64,000 nucleotides of DNA, taken from Vibrio hippocampi. GTDB taxonomy: Bacteria; Pseudomonadota; Gammaproteobacteria; Enterobacterales; Vibrionaceae. Positions within the stretch are counted from its first letter, which is position 1. Each line of letters opens with the position of its first letter. The stretch lies in NCBI RefSeq assembly GCF_921292975.1, contig NZ_CAKLCM010000002.1:1240001-1304000 (forward strand), given 5' to 3'. The notes beneath the pieces were generated by a model. It saw only the letters and a list, made by a program, of their open reading frames with translations. It was not told where the DNA came from and made no database searches. A program made the position numbers and the translations under genes. This document shows positions 16,979-25,073 of this stretch, in pieces.

Positions 16979-17618
16979 TTCCGTATCTCCCTTGAGGCAT
17001 CCACTAAGCCAAATATAGTTTTACTGCAAATTTCACTGCACCAATCAGATCAAAAAACAATCTTTAGCAACTCCTAGATTACCTAATTTAAAAATATTTA
17101 ACCAAAACATGACAGTATTCTAACCACCACGGGTAGATTATAATTCCATTTAAAGCTAAACACAGTAAAACAAATTAAAATCATACTAAACCTAATAACA
17201 CCCTCGACAGCTCAATTAGTCAGCCCCCAAATATTAACCAAAATATCAGCAAGTTAACAAAAAAAAGAGCACGGTAAACTCTCAATGCAATCGAAATTCA
17301 AACACGAACAACCTTATTGGTTAGAGCTATCGAATCATAACGAATAATAAAACTAACCTTCAGAACTTAGAATGATAATTGCTTGCGTAGCACTATTATA
17401 ACTATGTAACTAAACGAAAGTTTAATTTTAAAAAAATAATATAAACCCAAAAAGACCCAATATAAACTTTAGCATCTTTCGAAACACTTTAAAGTCACAA
17501 CGTGTAGCACTTTTGAGATAGCACAATAATTACCATGCATTACCTAATAATTAAACGTTTGCTATACCATCAAAAAAACAAAATGAAAAATCCTCATACC
17601 GCCAAGTAAAAAATATAA
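16979..17618. other. AT-rich intergenic region
   Basis: More than 600 bases of strongly AT-rich sequence between the T1SS substrate start and the IS remnant. I see no open frame of convincing coding character, no RNA gene and no IS end. It must hold the promoter of the substrate-exporter-adaptor operon. The composition would suit binding by a silencing protein such as H-NS. Confidence 0.5.
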
Positions 17619-17660
17619 TATACCCAAGTAAACTCAAAATGAGCAAATTACTTGGATATA
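17619..17660. repeat. Imperfect copy of dispersed palindrome
   Basis: TATACCCAAGTAAACTC, AAAATGAG and TTACTTGGATATA follow the same plan as the intact repeat at 6551-6591, including the centre CTCAAAATGAG, but the right arm has a 4-base disruption. It ends 21 bases from the end of the transposase frame. Confidence 0.7.
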
Positions 17661-17681
17661 AGTACACACGACACTTAAAAA

Positions 17682-18497
17682 CTATGGTAAGCGGCTAATA
17701 TTTTGACAGAGAGATTCGTATTCGACGGGCGAACAAAAACCAAGACCATCGTTAACTCGAACAGCGTTATAAAACTCTTCAATATATTGACGTAAATCTT
17801 GTTTTGCTTGCACCCTACTGGTGTAGCGTTGATGACAAACATGCTCATCGTTCAAAGCAGAGAAGAACTGTTGAGTAACATTGTTATCGATCACAAGATC
17901 TTTGTGACGATGACTACTGGATAGGTTATGGATAGCTAAAAAGTGCTGGTACTCACTATCCGTTTGGTGCTTTTCTAATTCGTTGTACACCACGACTTGA
18001 GAACGCGGCTCACGAATTTCTAAAGCCTTAGACAAGGCTTGATTGACCAGTCGATTGTCTAACCTATTACACATTGACCACCCAACCACACGGCTTGAAA
18101 ATACATCAATAACGACCGCTAGATATAACCACCCTTCATAGGTTTCGACATACGTAATGTCAGCCACCCAAATTAGATTAGGTTTCATTTTCCGGCTTAA
18201 TGATTGTTGCGTCTCAAGGGCATCATTATTAGTCAGATTCGGTAACGACATTCCTCGCGCGAGATTCGCATTGAGGTTTGCCTCTCGCATCAATTTAGCA
18301 ACCCGATTTTCACCGACGGTTATGCCGCTATCTCTTAACTGCTGGGCAATTCTAGGGCTGCCATATTGACCGCCAGATTCGACAAAACTCTTTTTGATTT
18401 GTGTAGTAAGCGCTTGATTTTCTATATCACGCTGTGATTGAGGTGACTTAAGCCAAGCATAAAAGCCGCTGCGGTGTACCTCAAGTAATGAGCACAT
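17682..18497 (-). CDS. IS3-family transposase OrfB with altered catalytic triad
   Basis: A 271-residue rve/DDE integrase-core protein. The HTH_21-like region (YGSPRIAQQLRDSGITVGEN) and the first catalytic block PNLIWVADITYVETYEGWLY (D113) are well preserved, as is the C-terminal part ending in a GFCSPVEYE motif. But the second block, normally HSDRGSQYTS, reads YNELEKHQTD (aspartate replaced by E173), and the third, normally YDNAVAESFF, reads IDNNVTQQFF (glutamate replaced by Q209). The triad is therefore D-E-Q and the enzyme is unlikely to transpose. No stop or frameshift interrupts it, which is unusual for a simple decaying pseudogene. Confidence 0.85.
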   Translation of the reverse strand: MCSLLEVHRSGFYAWLKSPQSQRDIENQALTTQIKKSFVESGGQYGSPRIAQQLRDSGITVGENRVAKLMREANLNANLARGMSLPNLTNNDALETQQSLSRKMKPNLIWVADITYVETYEGWLYLAVVIDVFSSRVVGWSMCNRLDNRLVNQALSKALEIREPRSQVVVYNELEKHQTDSEYQHFLAIHNLSSSHRHKDLVIDNNVTQQFFSALNDEHVCHQRYTSRVQAKQDLRQYIEEFYNAVRVNDGLGFCSPVEYESLCQNISRLP

Positions 18498-18529
18498 CTG
18501 TGCGACTTTCCAATGATCGAGTCGAGATT

Positions 18530-18823
18530 TTATGAATGCGTATTTTTCTCTGACTCCACTGAGAAAAATACGCTCGCTTCCTTTAATATATCCCGCTCAG
18601 CTTTTACCTGCCTTAATTCGGCTTTAAGCCGATCTATCTCATCACAGACTTGATGCCCCGACGACCCAGAAGGTCTCGCTTTGGCGAGCCAGTTGTATAG
18701 TGACTTATCACTCACACCCATCTCGTGAGCGACAGCCTGTACGCTATTTCCCTGCTCTAATACCAGTGACACAGCTTTATTTTTAAACTCTTGGCTATAT
18801 CGACCTTTCATCTTAAATTCCAT
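18530..18823 (-). CDS. IS3-family transposase OrfA (HTH protein)
   Basis: A 97-residue protein with an N-terminal helix-turn-helix of the HTH_Tnp_1 type (YSQEFKNKAVSLVLEQGNSV, then VAHEMGVSDKSLYNWL), followed by a leucine-rich coiled coil (IDRLKAELRQVKAERDILKE) and the usual ASVFF..ESEK tail where IS3 elements shift frame into OrfB. It binds the element's ends in active IS3 copies. An internal ATG at 18811 is an alternative start. Confidence 0.85.
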   Translation of the reverse strand: MEFKMKGRYSQEFKNKAVSLVLEQGNSVQAVAHEMGVSDKSLYNWLAKARPSGSSGHQVCDEIDRLKAELRQVKAERDILKEASVFFSVESEKNTHS

Positions 18824-18832
18824 GATACTTAT

Positions 18833-18862
18833 GCATTAAAAGAAACTGCATTAAAAGAAACT
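18833..18862. repeat. 15-bp direct duplication at the export-gene stop codon
   Basis: GCATTAAAAGAAACT occurs twice back to back. The right-hand copy contains the last codons and stop of the polysaccharide export gene (minus strand, reading SFF-stop); the left-hand copy is a non-coding duplicate lying 9 bases upstream of the IS orfA start codon. It is too long for an IS3 target duplication (3-5 bp). Confidence 0.8.
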
Positions 18863-19396
18863 CTGTTCAATCACGATAATGTCTCCTGGTGCAACACTAG
18901 TGTGCAAAGCCACACCTTTTTGAGTCATACCGTTCTCATTGGGAGTAATGTTGATTTTTTTACGTGCCGCTCTATCGGTGAAACCTCCAGCTAATGCTAT
19001 CGCTTTCTCTACCGTTAAGCCGGGTTGAAAAATATAGCCTCCAGGCTGTTTAACCTCACCGTTCACATAAATTTTTCGGTACTCAATCACATTCACCATG
19101 ACCTTCGGGTTAACTAAATAATCGCCTCTTAACCCATCAGTAATCACGGCTTGCAACTGTCGTACCGTCTTTCCTTTTGCACTGATGTTACCAAGGTACG
19201 GATAGTCAAACATACCGCTTGAACTGATCAACACCGATTGCGATAACTCAGGCTCCGCATAAACCGTAATCTCAATCCTATCGCCGGAACCCAGCCTATA
19301 GTTATCGACTTCAGCCGTCGCCCATGCCATTGGCGCACTACATACCATCAGCATCACTGCTATTACTTGTTTAATCTTTTCCATAACGATAACCAT
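18851..19396 (-). CDS. Polysaccharide export protein (Wza/EpsE-like, short form)
   Basis: A 181-residue exported protein with a signal peptide (cleavage after MAWA, before TAEVDNYRLGSGD). Parts in order: Poly_export domain (YRLGSGDRIEITVYAEPELS to about residue 100) and one SLBB domain (KIYVNGEVKQPGGYIFQPGL and a following GLTVEKAIALAGGFT). The end, VAPGDIIVIEQSFF, matches the natural end of short exopolysaccharide export proteins, so the frame is complete despite the IS remnant 28 bases beyond its stop. It forms or contributes to the periplasmic/outer-membrane exit for the polymer. The start at 19396 follows directly on the barrel gene's stop; an ATG at 19384 is also possible. Confidence 0.88.
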   Translation of the reverse strand: MVIVMEKIKQVIAVMLMVCSAPMAWATAEVDNYRLGSGDRIEITVYAEPELSQSVLISSSGMFDYPYLGNISAKGKTVRQLQAVITDGLRGDYLVNPKVMVNVIEYRKIYVNGEVKQPGGYIFQPGLTVEKAIALAGGFTDRAARKKINITPNENGMTQKGVALHTSVAPGDIIVIEQSFF

Positions 19397-20629
19397 CTAA
19401 AATTTCACTTTAACAATTAATGACCAAAGATTTTGATCATATCCATATAGGTCCCAAGACGACTCTTTGTCTGACACCGTCAAACGAAGGTGGGTATCAA
19501 TGTTTCGGCTAAACTCGTAACCCAGAGCCAATTTATACTTGGTTAAATCTTCTTCCCTCAACACACCATTTTGATATGCACCGGTATAATCATCTTGGGT
19601 ATAATCAATACCAACGTCTGAATAAATCTGGCTATGCCAAAAGTGTTTCCAGTTCAATGAGTAAACGGTTTGTCTGAGGTAGTCTCCATCTTGATCTGGA
19701 TCTTTTGTAATTTGCGAAGTCTCTAATCTGATATTAGAGTGATTCACTGGTTTCCAGTTGGCACCAACCAACCAACTGAAGCCGGTAAAGTCTTCTCGAC
19801 CTCCGTCTTTAAAATTCTTGTCTTGCACACCCAATCGTATGTAACCATTGGTTTTTTCGACTAAATCCCAATCAAGACCGGCATACAATAAATGGTTATA
19901 GCTGTCTTTTCGTAGCTCACCGCTACGGAGATAATCATAATTTTTGTTATTGTAAATGTAAGACAACACCAGTTTGGCATTGCGTCGCCAAGCATTGATA
20001 AATTCTACGCCAGTGGAAATATCATCATAGTCGTTAAATCTTGTGCTATACCCAATTGCAATATCGTCAATGTTGCGGAAGTTTTGGTACTTCAACTTGT
20101 GCCATTGAGCAAACAGCGACAACTTGCCCTTAGCCGATGGAGCACCATAGATATAGGTCGCTCTAGCACTGGTATCACTATACTCAAGAGGTTCATCATA
20201 ACGATTTCGACTACCCGCTGTGATAGATGAACCGCGTTCTTCATGTTGATACTTGTATTTTAAATCCAGCTTAATTGCATTGCGTAGACTGAGGCGAATC
20301 AGATTATTGCTGCTTAGATCATGGTCAATAAAATTGTCATCCTTGCTACTAAAATATTCACCAGCACTCAACCTATACCTGACAGCAAAATAATTGTCTT
20401 TGGGAGAAATTGCCAAGGAAATTTGAGGTGATAAGATTGCGTATTCTGTTGCGACTTCGTCGCTGCTTCTTTCTGCTTTAAGAAGGTTATCATTGTGACC
20501 TACTTCAAGTCCTACATCCGTTTTGATATTGACGCCGTTAACCACTCTACCTTCTGTGGCGGTGACGATAGGTGACGCCAACATACAAACCATAAAACTG
20601 AAAAACCGACTCTGTGATTTCCTTGTCAC
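19397..20629 (-). CDS. Outer-membrane beta-barrel protein of the polysaccharide operon
   Basis: About 410 residues, rich in alternating beta strands ending in an aromatic-containing LWSLIVKVKF, typical of the 'putative beta-barrel porin 2' group found in exopolysaccharide loci. I place the start at the GTG at 20629, which has GGAG 8 bases upstream and opens a good signal peptide (VTRKSQSRFFSFMVCMLASP, cleaved after IVTA before TEGRV). An in-frame ATG at 20761 lies deep inside the regulator gene and would place 44 unrelated residues before the signal. It probably provides the outer-membrane passage or anchoring for the polymer together with the export protein immediately downstream. Confidence 0.8.
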   Translation of the reverse strand: MTRKSQSRFFSFMVCMLASPIVTATEGRVVNGVNIKTDVGLEVGHNDNLLKAERSSDEVATEYAILSPQISLAISPKDNYFAVRYRLSAGEYFSSKDDNFIDHDLSSNNLIRLSLRNAIKLDLKYKYQHEERGSSITAGSRNRYDEPLEYSDTSARATYIYGAPSAKGKLSLFAQWHKLKYQNFRNIDDIAIGYSTRFNDYDDISTGVEFINAWRRNAKLVLSYIYNNKNYDYLRSGELRKDSYNHLLYAGLDWDLVEKTNGYIRLGVQDKNFKDGGREDFTGFSWLVGANWKPVNHSNIRLETSQITKDPDQDGDYLRQTVYSLNWKHFWHSQIYSDVGIDYTQDDYTGAYQNGVLREEDLTKYKLALGYEFSRNIDTHLRLTVSDKESSWDLYGYDQNLWSLIVKVKF

Positions 20630-20657
20630 GCGCTCTACTCCATATAAATAAGCGTTG

Positions 20658-21299
20658 TTAAATGTGTTCCTGAGCCCAGCTGATTGCCTGCATTCGATTT
20701 TTAACCTCAATCTTTTTGAAAATATTATAAAGATGAGTTTTGACGGTGTTTTCACTGACAAACAATTCGTTAGCGATTTCCAAGTTAGAACCGCCCGACT
20801 TCAAGCTATTCAAAATCTCAACTTCCCTTTTCGTTAACTCTAAACATTCAACATCTACAGGGTGTCGAATTAAATAAAGATCTTGATAATAATTGACCAA
20901 ACGATTCATGATGTCTCGCGATAACCAGTTCTGCCCTTGAGTAATATGGTTCAGACCATCACAGATAAAATCTAGACTATGATCCGTCAAAAAGCACCCT
21001 TGTAGGTTTCGCCACTGAGCCAACTGTTCTTCGGTCACCGCTCTTGCATTAATCAGCACAATAACCGGTCGAAACGACGACTTCGCAATCACACTGGATA
21101 TTGGGCTTAAACTATCATTGATGCTCATATCAACCATCACCATAGTAAAAGCGTCAGTCATCAAATGGCTGTCAAACACTTTGTAATCTACCAAGTTGAT
21201 CGGTAAACCTACTTTGGATTCAATATGTGATAACAACACTTCGCTCTGAATATTCTTTCGGGTGATAAAAAGCACCTGATTTATTTTTGGTTGTTCCAT
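20658..21299 (-). CDS. VpsT/CsgD-type LuxR regulator with c-di-GMP motif
   Basis: A 213-residue response-regulator-like protein. The N-terminal receiver-like domain (residues about 1-130) lacks the usual phosphorylation context. The linker holds W125-L-S-R128, which matches the W[F/L/M][T/S]R cyclic-di-GMP-binding motif described for VpsT of Vibrio cholerae. The C-terminal LuxR-type helix-turn-helix is LTKREVEILNSLKSGGSNLE followed by IANELFVSENTVKTHLYNI (about 155-195). By family it should activate biofilm polysaccharide genes when c-di-GMP is high. It is encoded inside the operon it probably controls, between ugd and the barrel gene. Confidence 0.88.
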   Translation of the reverse strand: MEQPKINQVLFITRKNIQSEVLLSHIESKVGLPINLVDYKVFDSHLMTDAFTMVMVDMSINDSLSPISSVIAKSSFRPVIVLINARAVTEEQLAQWRNLQGCFLTDHSLDFICDGLNHITQGQNWLSRDIMNRLVNYYQDLYLIRHPVDVECLELTKREVEILNSLKSGGSNLEIANELFVSENTVKTHLYNIFKKIEVKNRMQAISWAQEHI

Positions 21300-21352
21300 A
21301 ACGTATGTTCAGACTCTCTACTTAAGGTTAATTTTGCTTCAGAAAGTGTTAT

Positions 21353-22516
21353 TTAGTCTGAACCGTACAAGTCTCGGGTGTAGACTTTATTCGAGACATC
21401 ATTAAGTTCTTCAAGCATCCGATTAGAAACAATCACATCAGACAGTCTTTTAAACTCATCGAGGTCTTGAATCACTGGTGAATGGAAGAAGGTGGGTTCG
21501 TTTAAGACGGGCTCATAAACAATCACCTCAACCCCCTTGGCTTTGATGCGTTTCATAATGCCTTGTATTGAAGAGGTTCTAAAATTGTCCGACCCGGCTT
21601 TCATAATAAGACGATACACGCCCACCGTTTTTGGCTTACGACTTAGAATCGAATCGGCTATAAAGTCTTTACGTGTGCGGTTGGCATCAACGATAGCGGC
21701 AATGATGTTGTTAGGAACGTTACAATAGTTGGCGAGTAACTGCTTGGTATCTTTCGGCAAGCAATAACCACCATACCCAAACGATGGATTGTTGTAATGC
21801 GCACCGATTCTTGGATCGAGGCAGACACCCTCTATAATTTGTCTTGAGCTAAGATCATGCGCTTCAGCGTACGAGTCAAGTTCATTGAAGTAGGCCACTC
21901 GCATCGCTAAATAGGTGTTAGAGAACAACTTGATCGCCTCAGCCTCGGTGGAATTAGTAAACAGGACATCGATATCTTGTTTTTTCGCCCCTTCGACTAA
22001 TAAGTCCGCAAACTGTTTCGCCTCTGGTGTTGTATCACCCACAATGACACGAGATGGATAGAGGTTGTCGTGAAGTGCTTTGCCTTCCCTTAAAAACTCG
22101 GGAGAAAATACAATATTGTTGCTTTGATAGCGTTCGCGCAATCCTTGAGTGTATCCCACAGGAACCGTTGATTTAATGACAATCGTTGCTTCTTTATTGA
22201 GCTGTAATACTTGCTCAATCACGGACTCAACTGACGAAGTGTTAAAGTAGTTATTAATTGGGTCGTAATCTGTCGGCGTCGCTACAATGACAAATTGCGC
22301 CGATGCAATCACTTCTGGGTCGACTGTTGCCCGGAAGTTAAGTTTTTCTTCACGTAAAAAACGAGAGATATCCGCGTCAACAATCGGTGACTGGCGATCA
22401 TTAAGTAAGTCTACCTTCTCTCTAACAATGTCTAATGCCACCACTTCATGGTTTTGCGCCAATAACATGGCATTCGAAAGCCCTACGTACCCTAGTCCAA
22501 CAATGACAATTTTCAT
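21353..22516 (-). CDS. ugd: UDP-glucose 6-dehydrogenase
   Basis: A 387-residue NAD-dependent enzyme that oxidises UDP-glucose to UDP-glucuronate. The Rossmann motif [10 protein letters not shown] lies at residues 7-16, and the catalytic cysteine is in [14 protein letters not shown] near residue 250. Other conserved blocks are [11 protein letters not shown] and the STVPVGYT motif. The length matches the short Ugd form. It supplies glucuronate for an acidic polymer. The gene is second in the polysaccharide operon, 58 bases after the sugar transferase. Confidence 0.94.
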   Translation of the reverse strand: MKIVIVGLGYVGLSNAMLLAQNHEVVALDIVREKVDLLNDRQSPIVDADISRFLREEKLNFRATVDPEVIASAQFVIVATPTDYDPINNYFNTSSVESVIEQVLQLNKEATIVIKSTVPVGYTQGLRERYQSNNIVFSPEFLREGKALHDNLYPSRVIVGDTTPEAKQFADLLVEGAKKQDIDVLFTNSTEAEAIKLFSNTYLAMRVAYFNELDSYAEAHDLSSRQIIEGVCLDPRIGAHYNNPSFGYGGYCLPKDTKQLLANYCNVPNNIIAAIVDANRTRKDFIADSILSRKPKTVGVYRLIMKAGSDNFRTSSIQGIMKRIKAKGVEVIVYEPVLNEPTFFHSPVIQDLDEFKRLSDVIVSNRMLEELNDVSNKVYTRDLYGSD

Positions 22517-22574
22517 GATAAATCCCTTATCAAATTGTATGTGTAATCCGCTACTACTCTAAGCCTACCCAAAT

Positions 22575-23984
22575 CTAATAGGCGGTTTTGCTTACAAATC
22601 CCTTAAAGGTGGTCAAGAAGATAATCTTCAAGTCCAGCCATAATGACCAAGAGCGAATGTAATCCAAGTCATGCTCGACACGCTTTTCCATCTTATCTAG
22701 GGTGTCGGTTTCACCTCGGTAGCCATTAATTTGTGCCCAGCCAGTAATTCCAGGCTTAACGTGATGTCTGAGCATATAACTGTCAATCAGCGTACGATAT
22801 TTTTCATTGTGTGCCACCGCGTGCGGTCGCGGTCCAACGATGGACATTTGTCCCGTCAACACATTAAGAAACTGTGGCAGTTCATCCAAAGACGTTCGAC
22901 GAATAAAGCTACCAAAAGGGGTAATTCTTGGATCGTTACGTGTGGCCTGCTTAACCACCGAACCATTATCCATCGTACTCATGGATCGAAACTTCCAAAC
23001 AGTAATCGGTCGGCCATCTAAACCGTAACGTTTTTGTTTAAACAGCACTGGACCCGGAGAGGATAATTTCACTCCGATGGCGACAGCGAGCAAGACAGGA
23101 CTAATGAGCGTAATAATAATGCTCGATAAAACCACATCTTGAGTACGTTTAAGAAACTGACTAAAACCGTAGAACGGTGTGTCATGCACACTTAAAGTGG
23201 GAACGGAACCAAGGTGACCCCAACGTGCTTGCATTAAATCATAGATAAAAAAGTCGGGTACGATATGAACTCGAGCGGCACTGTCTCTAAAGTGGTGAAG
23301 GATCTCTTTAATGCGTTTCGTGGCTTCTAAAGGCAAGGCAACATAAACATTTTTGATACTGCTGTTTTTCGCCAGCACAAAAGCATCATTGATAGTACCC
23401 TTGTATTCAGCGGGCAATTGTTCCTGTTCCAGTTCGAGACGATCTAAGGTCCTATCATCATATAATCCTACAAGCTCAAGCCCGAGATGATCATGGTGAC
23501 GTATCTCTTCAGCCAACTTTAAACCGACGGGTGTGACACCTATGATGACGGTTTTTTGTTTGTATTCATTGTCTTGGCTTGGAAACGACGATAGCTTCTT
23601 CACTACCCAGCGCCATGTCACCAACGCGATAGGAGTAAATGCAAACCAAGCGCCAATCACCACCCTTGAATAGTAACCTGTTGATTTTAATAGAAATGCA
23701 GCAACAAGCAGTGTTGTCGTACAAACAAACCAGGTGATGAATATATGAACCAAAGTATCTCGTAAGCGACTAGTATGAACGGCCTTGTAAACCCCCATCA
23801 ACTCGGCAAAAACCGTATACAGAGCAATAGCGGAGAGTGATGCAAGCAAATAGATACTGGACATTTCACCCAGATAAATTTCTGTAGCAATCACAAGTAT
23901 CGAAAAGATAATGGAGATATCTAATATCCTGTAAGCCGATGTCGACTCTTCGCCATAATTGCGAATACGTTCCATGTATAACAT
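22575..23984 (-). CDS. Undecaprenyl-phosphate sugar phosphotransferase (WcaJ type)
   Basis: A 469-residue polyprenol-phosphate hexose-1-phosphate transferase that loads the first sugar, usually glucose, on the lipid carrier. Four N-terminal membrane helices (about 22-120) are followed by a CoA-binding-like domain (TVIIGVTPVGLKLAEEI), a fifth helix (about 280-300), and the catalytic Bac_transf domain with KLSSPGPVLFKQKRYG, WKFRSM, RTSLDELPQFLNVL and GQMSIVGPRPHAVAHNEKY. It is the first gene of the polysaccharide operon and so marks its promoter end. Confidence 0.93.
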   Translation of the reverse strand: MLYMERIRNYGEESTSAYRILDISIIFSILVIATEIYLGEMSSIYLLASLSAIALYTVFAELMGVYKAVHTSRLRDTLVHIFITWFVCTTTLLVAAFLLKSTGYYSRVVIGAWFAFTPIALVTWRWVVKKLSSFPSQDNEYKQKTVIIGVTPVGLKLAEEIRHHDHLGLELVGLYDDRTLDRLELEQEQLPAEYKGTINDAFVLAKNSSIKNVYVALPLEATKRIKEILHHFRDSAARVHIVPDFFIYDLMQARWGHLGSVPTLSVHDTPFYGFSQFLKRTQDVVLSSIIITLISPVLLAVAIGVKLSSPGPVLFKQKRYGLDGRPITVWKFRSMSTMDNGSVVKQATRNDPRITPFGSFIRRTSLDELPQFLNVLTGQMSIVGPRPHAVAHNEKYRTLIDSYMLRHHVKPGITGWAQINGYRGETDTLDKMEKRVEHDLDYIRSWSLWLDLKIIFLTTFKGFVSKTAY

Positions 23985-25073
23985 TTGTTTACCTTCTCAA
24001 GCCTATTATTAGTACGCTATGCAACTAGGTATCCATGTCACTCGTTAGCTCGGTAACTAGACATCAATGCCAATTCAACTTTAGCGTCAGTTAATACTTA
24101 AAAATATAAACACACTCAGACATCGGTGAGCTAGACATTATAGAGAACTTAATACTTTATCCAAAACTATTAATTCTCAGCTCATCCTAAGTATATCTAC
24201 CGTTTGTTAGTTTGTGGAGAGTACTGGGTAATTTCAAGACAAAGCTAATGAGTAACTTATTGGTTCTTATTTTTGAGAACACTTTCAGCAACACACAAAT
24301 TCATTGAGATCTACATCACACTTATTTCACCCCTCACCCACAACAAGACTACAAGCAATTGATTTAATTAAATAAAAGTAGCAATCCAGAAACGTGATCT
24401 TTATCAATTTGCAATGCAAAATCAAATGACAATTCGCAAAATTAGATTAACAAAAATATTTGCGATGAAAATCAACAAACGAGAAATCATATGTTTATAA
24501 TAAAAATGGCTAGACGGGTTCTATTTTAATAGTAAAAATTACTTATATCAACAAACAAAAAATAAACTAAAGCACTATTAAATGACCGCTCAAAATTAAT
24601 GCCACTCTACAATATATTACAGAAATTAGTATTATTATTTCCATAACTAAACATAAATATAACGTTCATCAAAACTTAATATTGTCTGCTTATCCTTGTT
24701 GGTTTATTCCCATTTACTGCTTTAAAAAGCGAACTACCTTTCGCGCACATCATCAAATCACTAGTACTTATAGCGGGGTTCAACTGGTACCTCACTGACG
24801 CGAATAATCGTTTGATAAGTCAGATGATAGATCTGTAAAACACGTTAGATGACAAACGACCGTTAAAGGGAACTGGACAGTGGGTAAAGCATGCTTAGCT
24901 TAAATGTTAAGCGGTATGACCAATTTTCGTTCCTTTACATCAAGCATGTGACTTTTGCGGTATTAATCATACAAATAATCTGATAGTGTATGACCTGCAA
25001 TTTTGACCGCATAAAAGCGGACACTAATCTAAACCGTCAAAATGAATTTGACATATATATTCAGGAGTATGAC
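23985..25073. other. AT-rich 1.1-kb intergenic region between divergent units
   Basis: No convincing gene is visible. The region must carry the promoter of the polysaccharide operon (leftward) and that of the dehydrogenase gene (rightward). It is strongly AT-rich, with long A/T stretches between about 24360 and 24680, and holds one good and one weaker CRP-like sequence. The length and composition resemble the large regulatory regions of c-di-GMP-controlled biofilm operons. Near 24890-24930 there is an imperfect inverted repeat (CATGCTTAGC ... GTTAAGCGGTATG). Confidence 0.5.
24305..24320. promoter_or_regulatory. CRP-like binding site
   Basis: TGAGATCTACATCACA differs from the ideal TGTGATCTAGATCACA at two positions. 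A weaker match (CGTGATCTTTATCAAT) is at 24393-24408. Both lie about 320-420 bases upstream of the polysaccharide operon start. Confidence 0.45.

Larger units (their letters stand above)
17682..18823 (-). mobile_element. IS3-family insertion sequence remnant
   Basis: Two overlapping-phase frames, orfA (18530-18823) and orfB (17682-18497), in the usual IS3 order. The expected -1 frameshift linking them falls at the A5 run in GAGAAAAATACG near the orfA end, after which the -1 frame reads KYAFIKSRLDHWK into orfB. No terminal inverted repeats are recognisable: orfA begins only 28 bases from the stop of the neighbouring export gene, too close for a normal left end. Together with the lost catalytic residues in orfB this indicates an immobile relic. 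Coordinates cover the coding part only. Confidence 0.75.

Noticed and set aside
17682..18823. Calling the IS3 element active
   Set aside because: Two of three catalytic residues are changed and no terminal inverted repeats are visible.
20630..20761. ATG at 20761 as the barrel protein start
   Set aside because: It would lie inside the VpsT-like gene and place a long unrelated stretch before the signal peptide; the GTG at 20629 with GGAG is better.
24197..24202. RfaH ops-like element (CGGTAG on the minus strand) upstream of the polysaccharide operon
   Set aside because: Only the short core matches; the flanking bases (AACGGTAGATAT) do not fit the ops consensus GGCGGTAGC well, and no JUMPstart context is visible.
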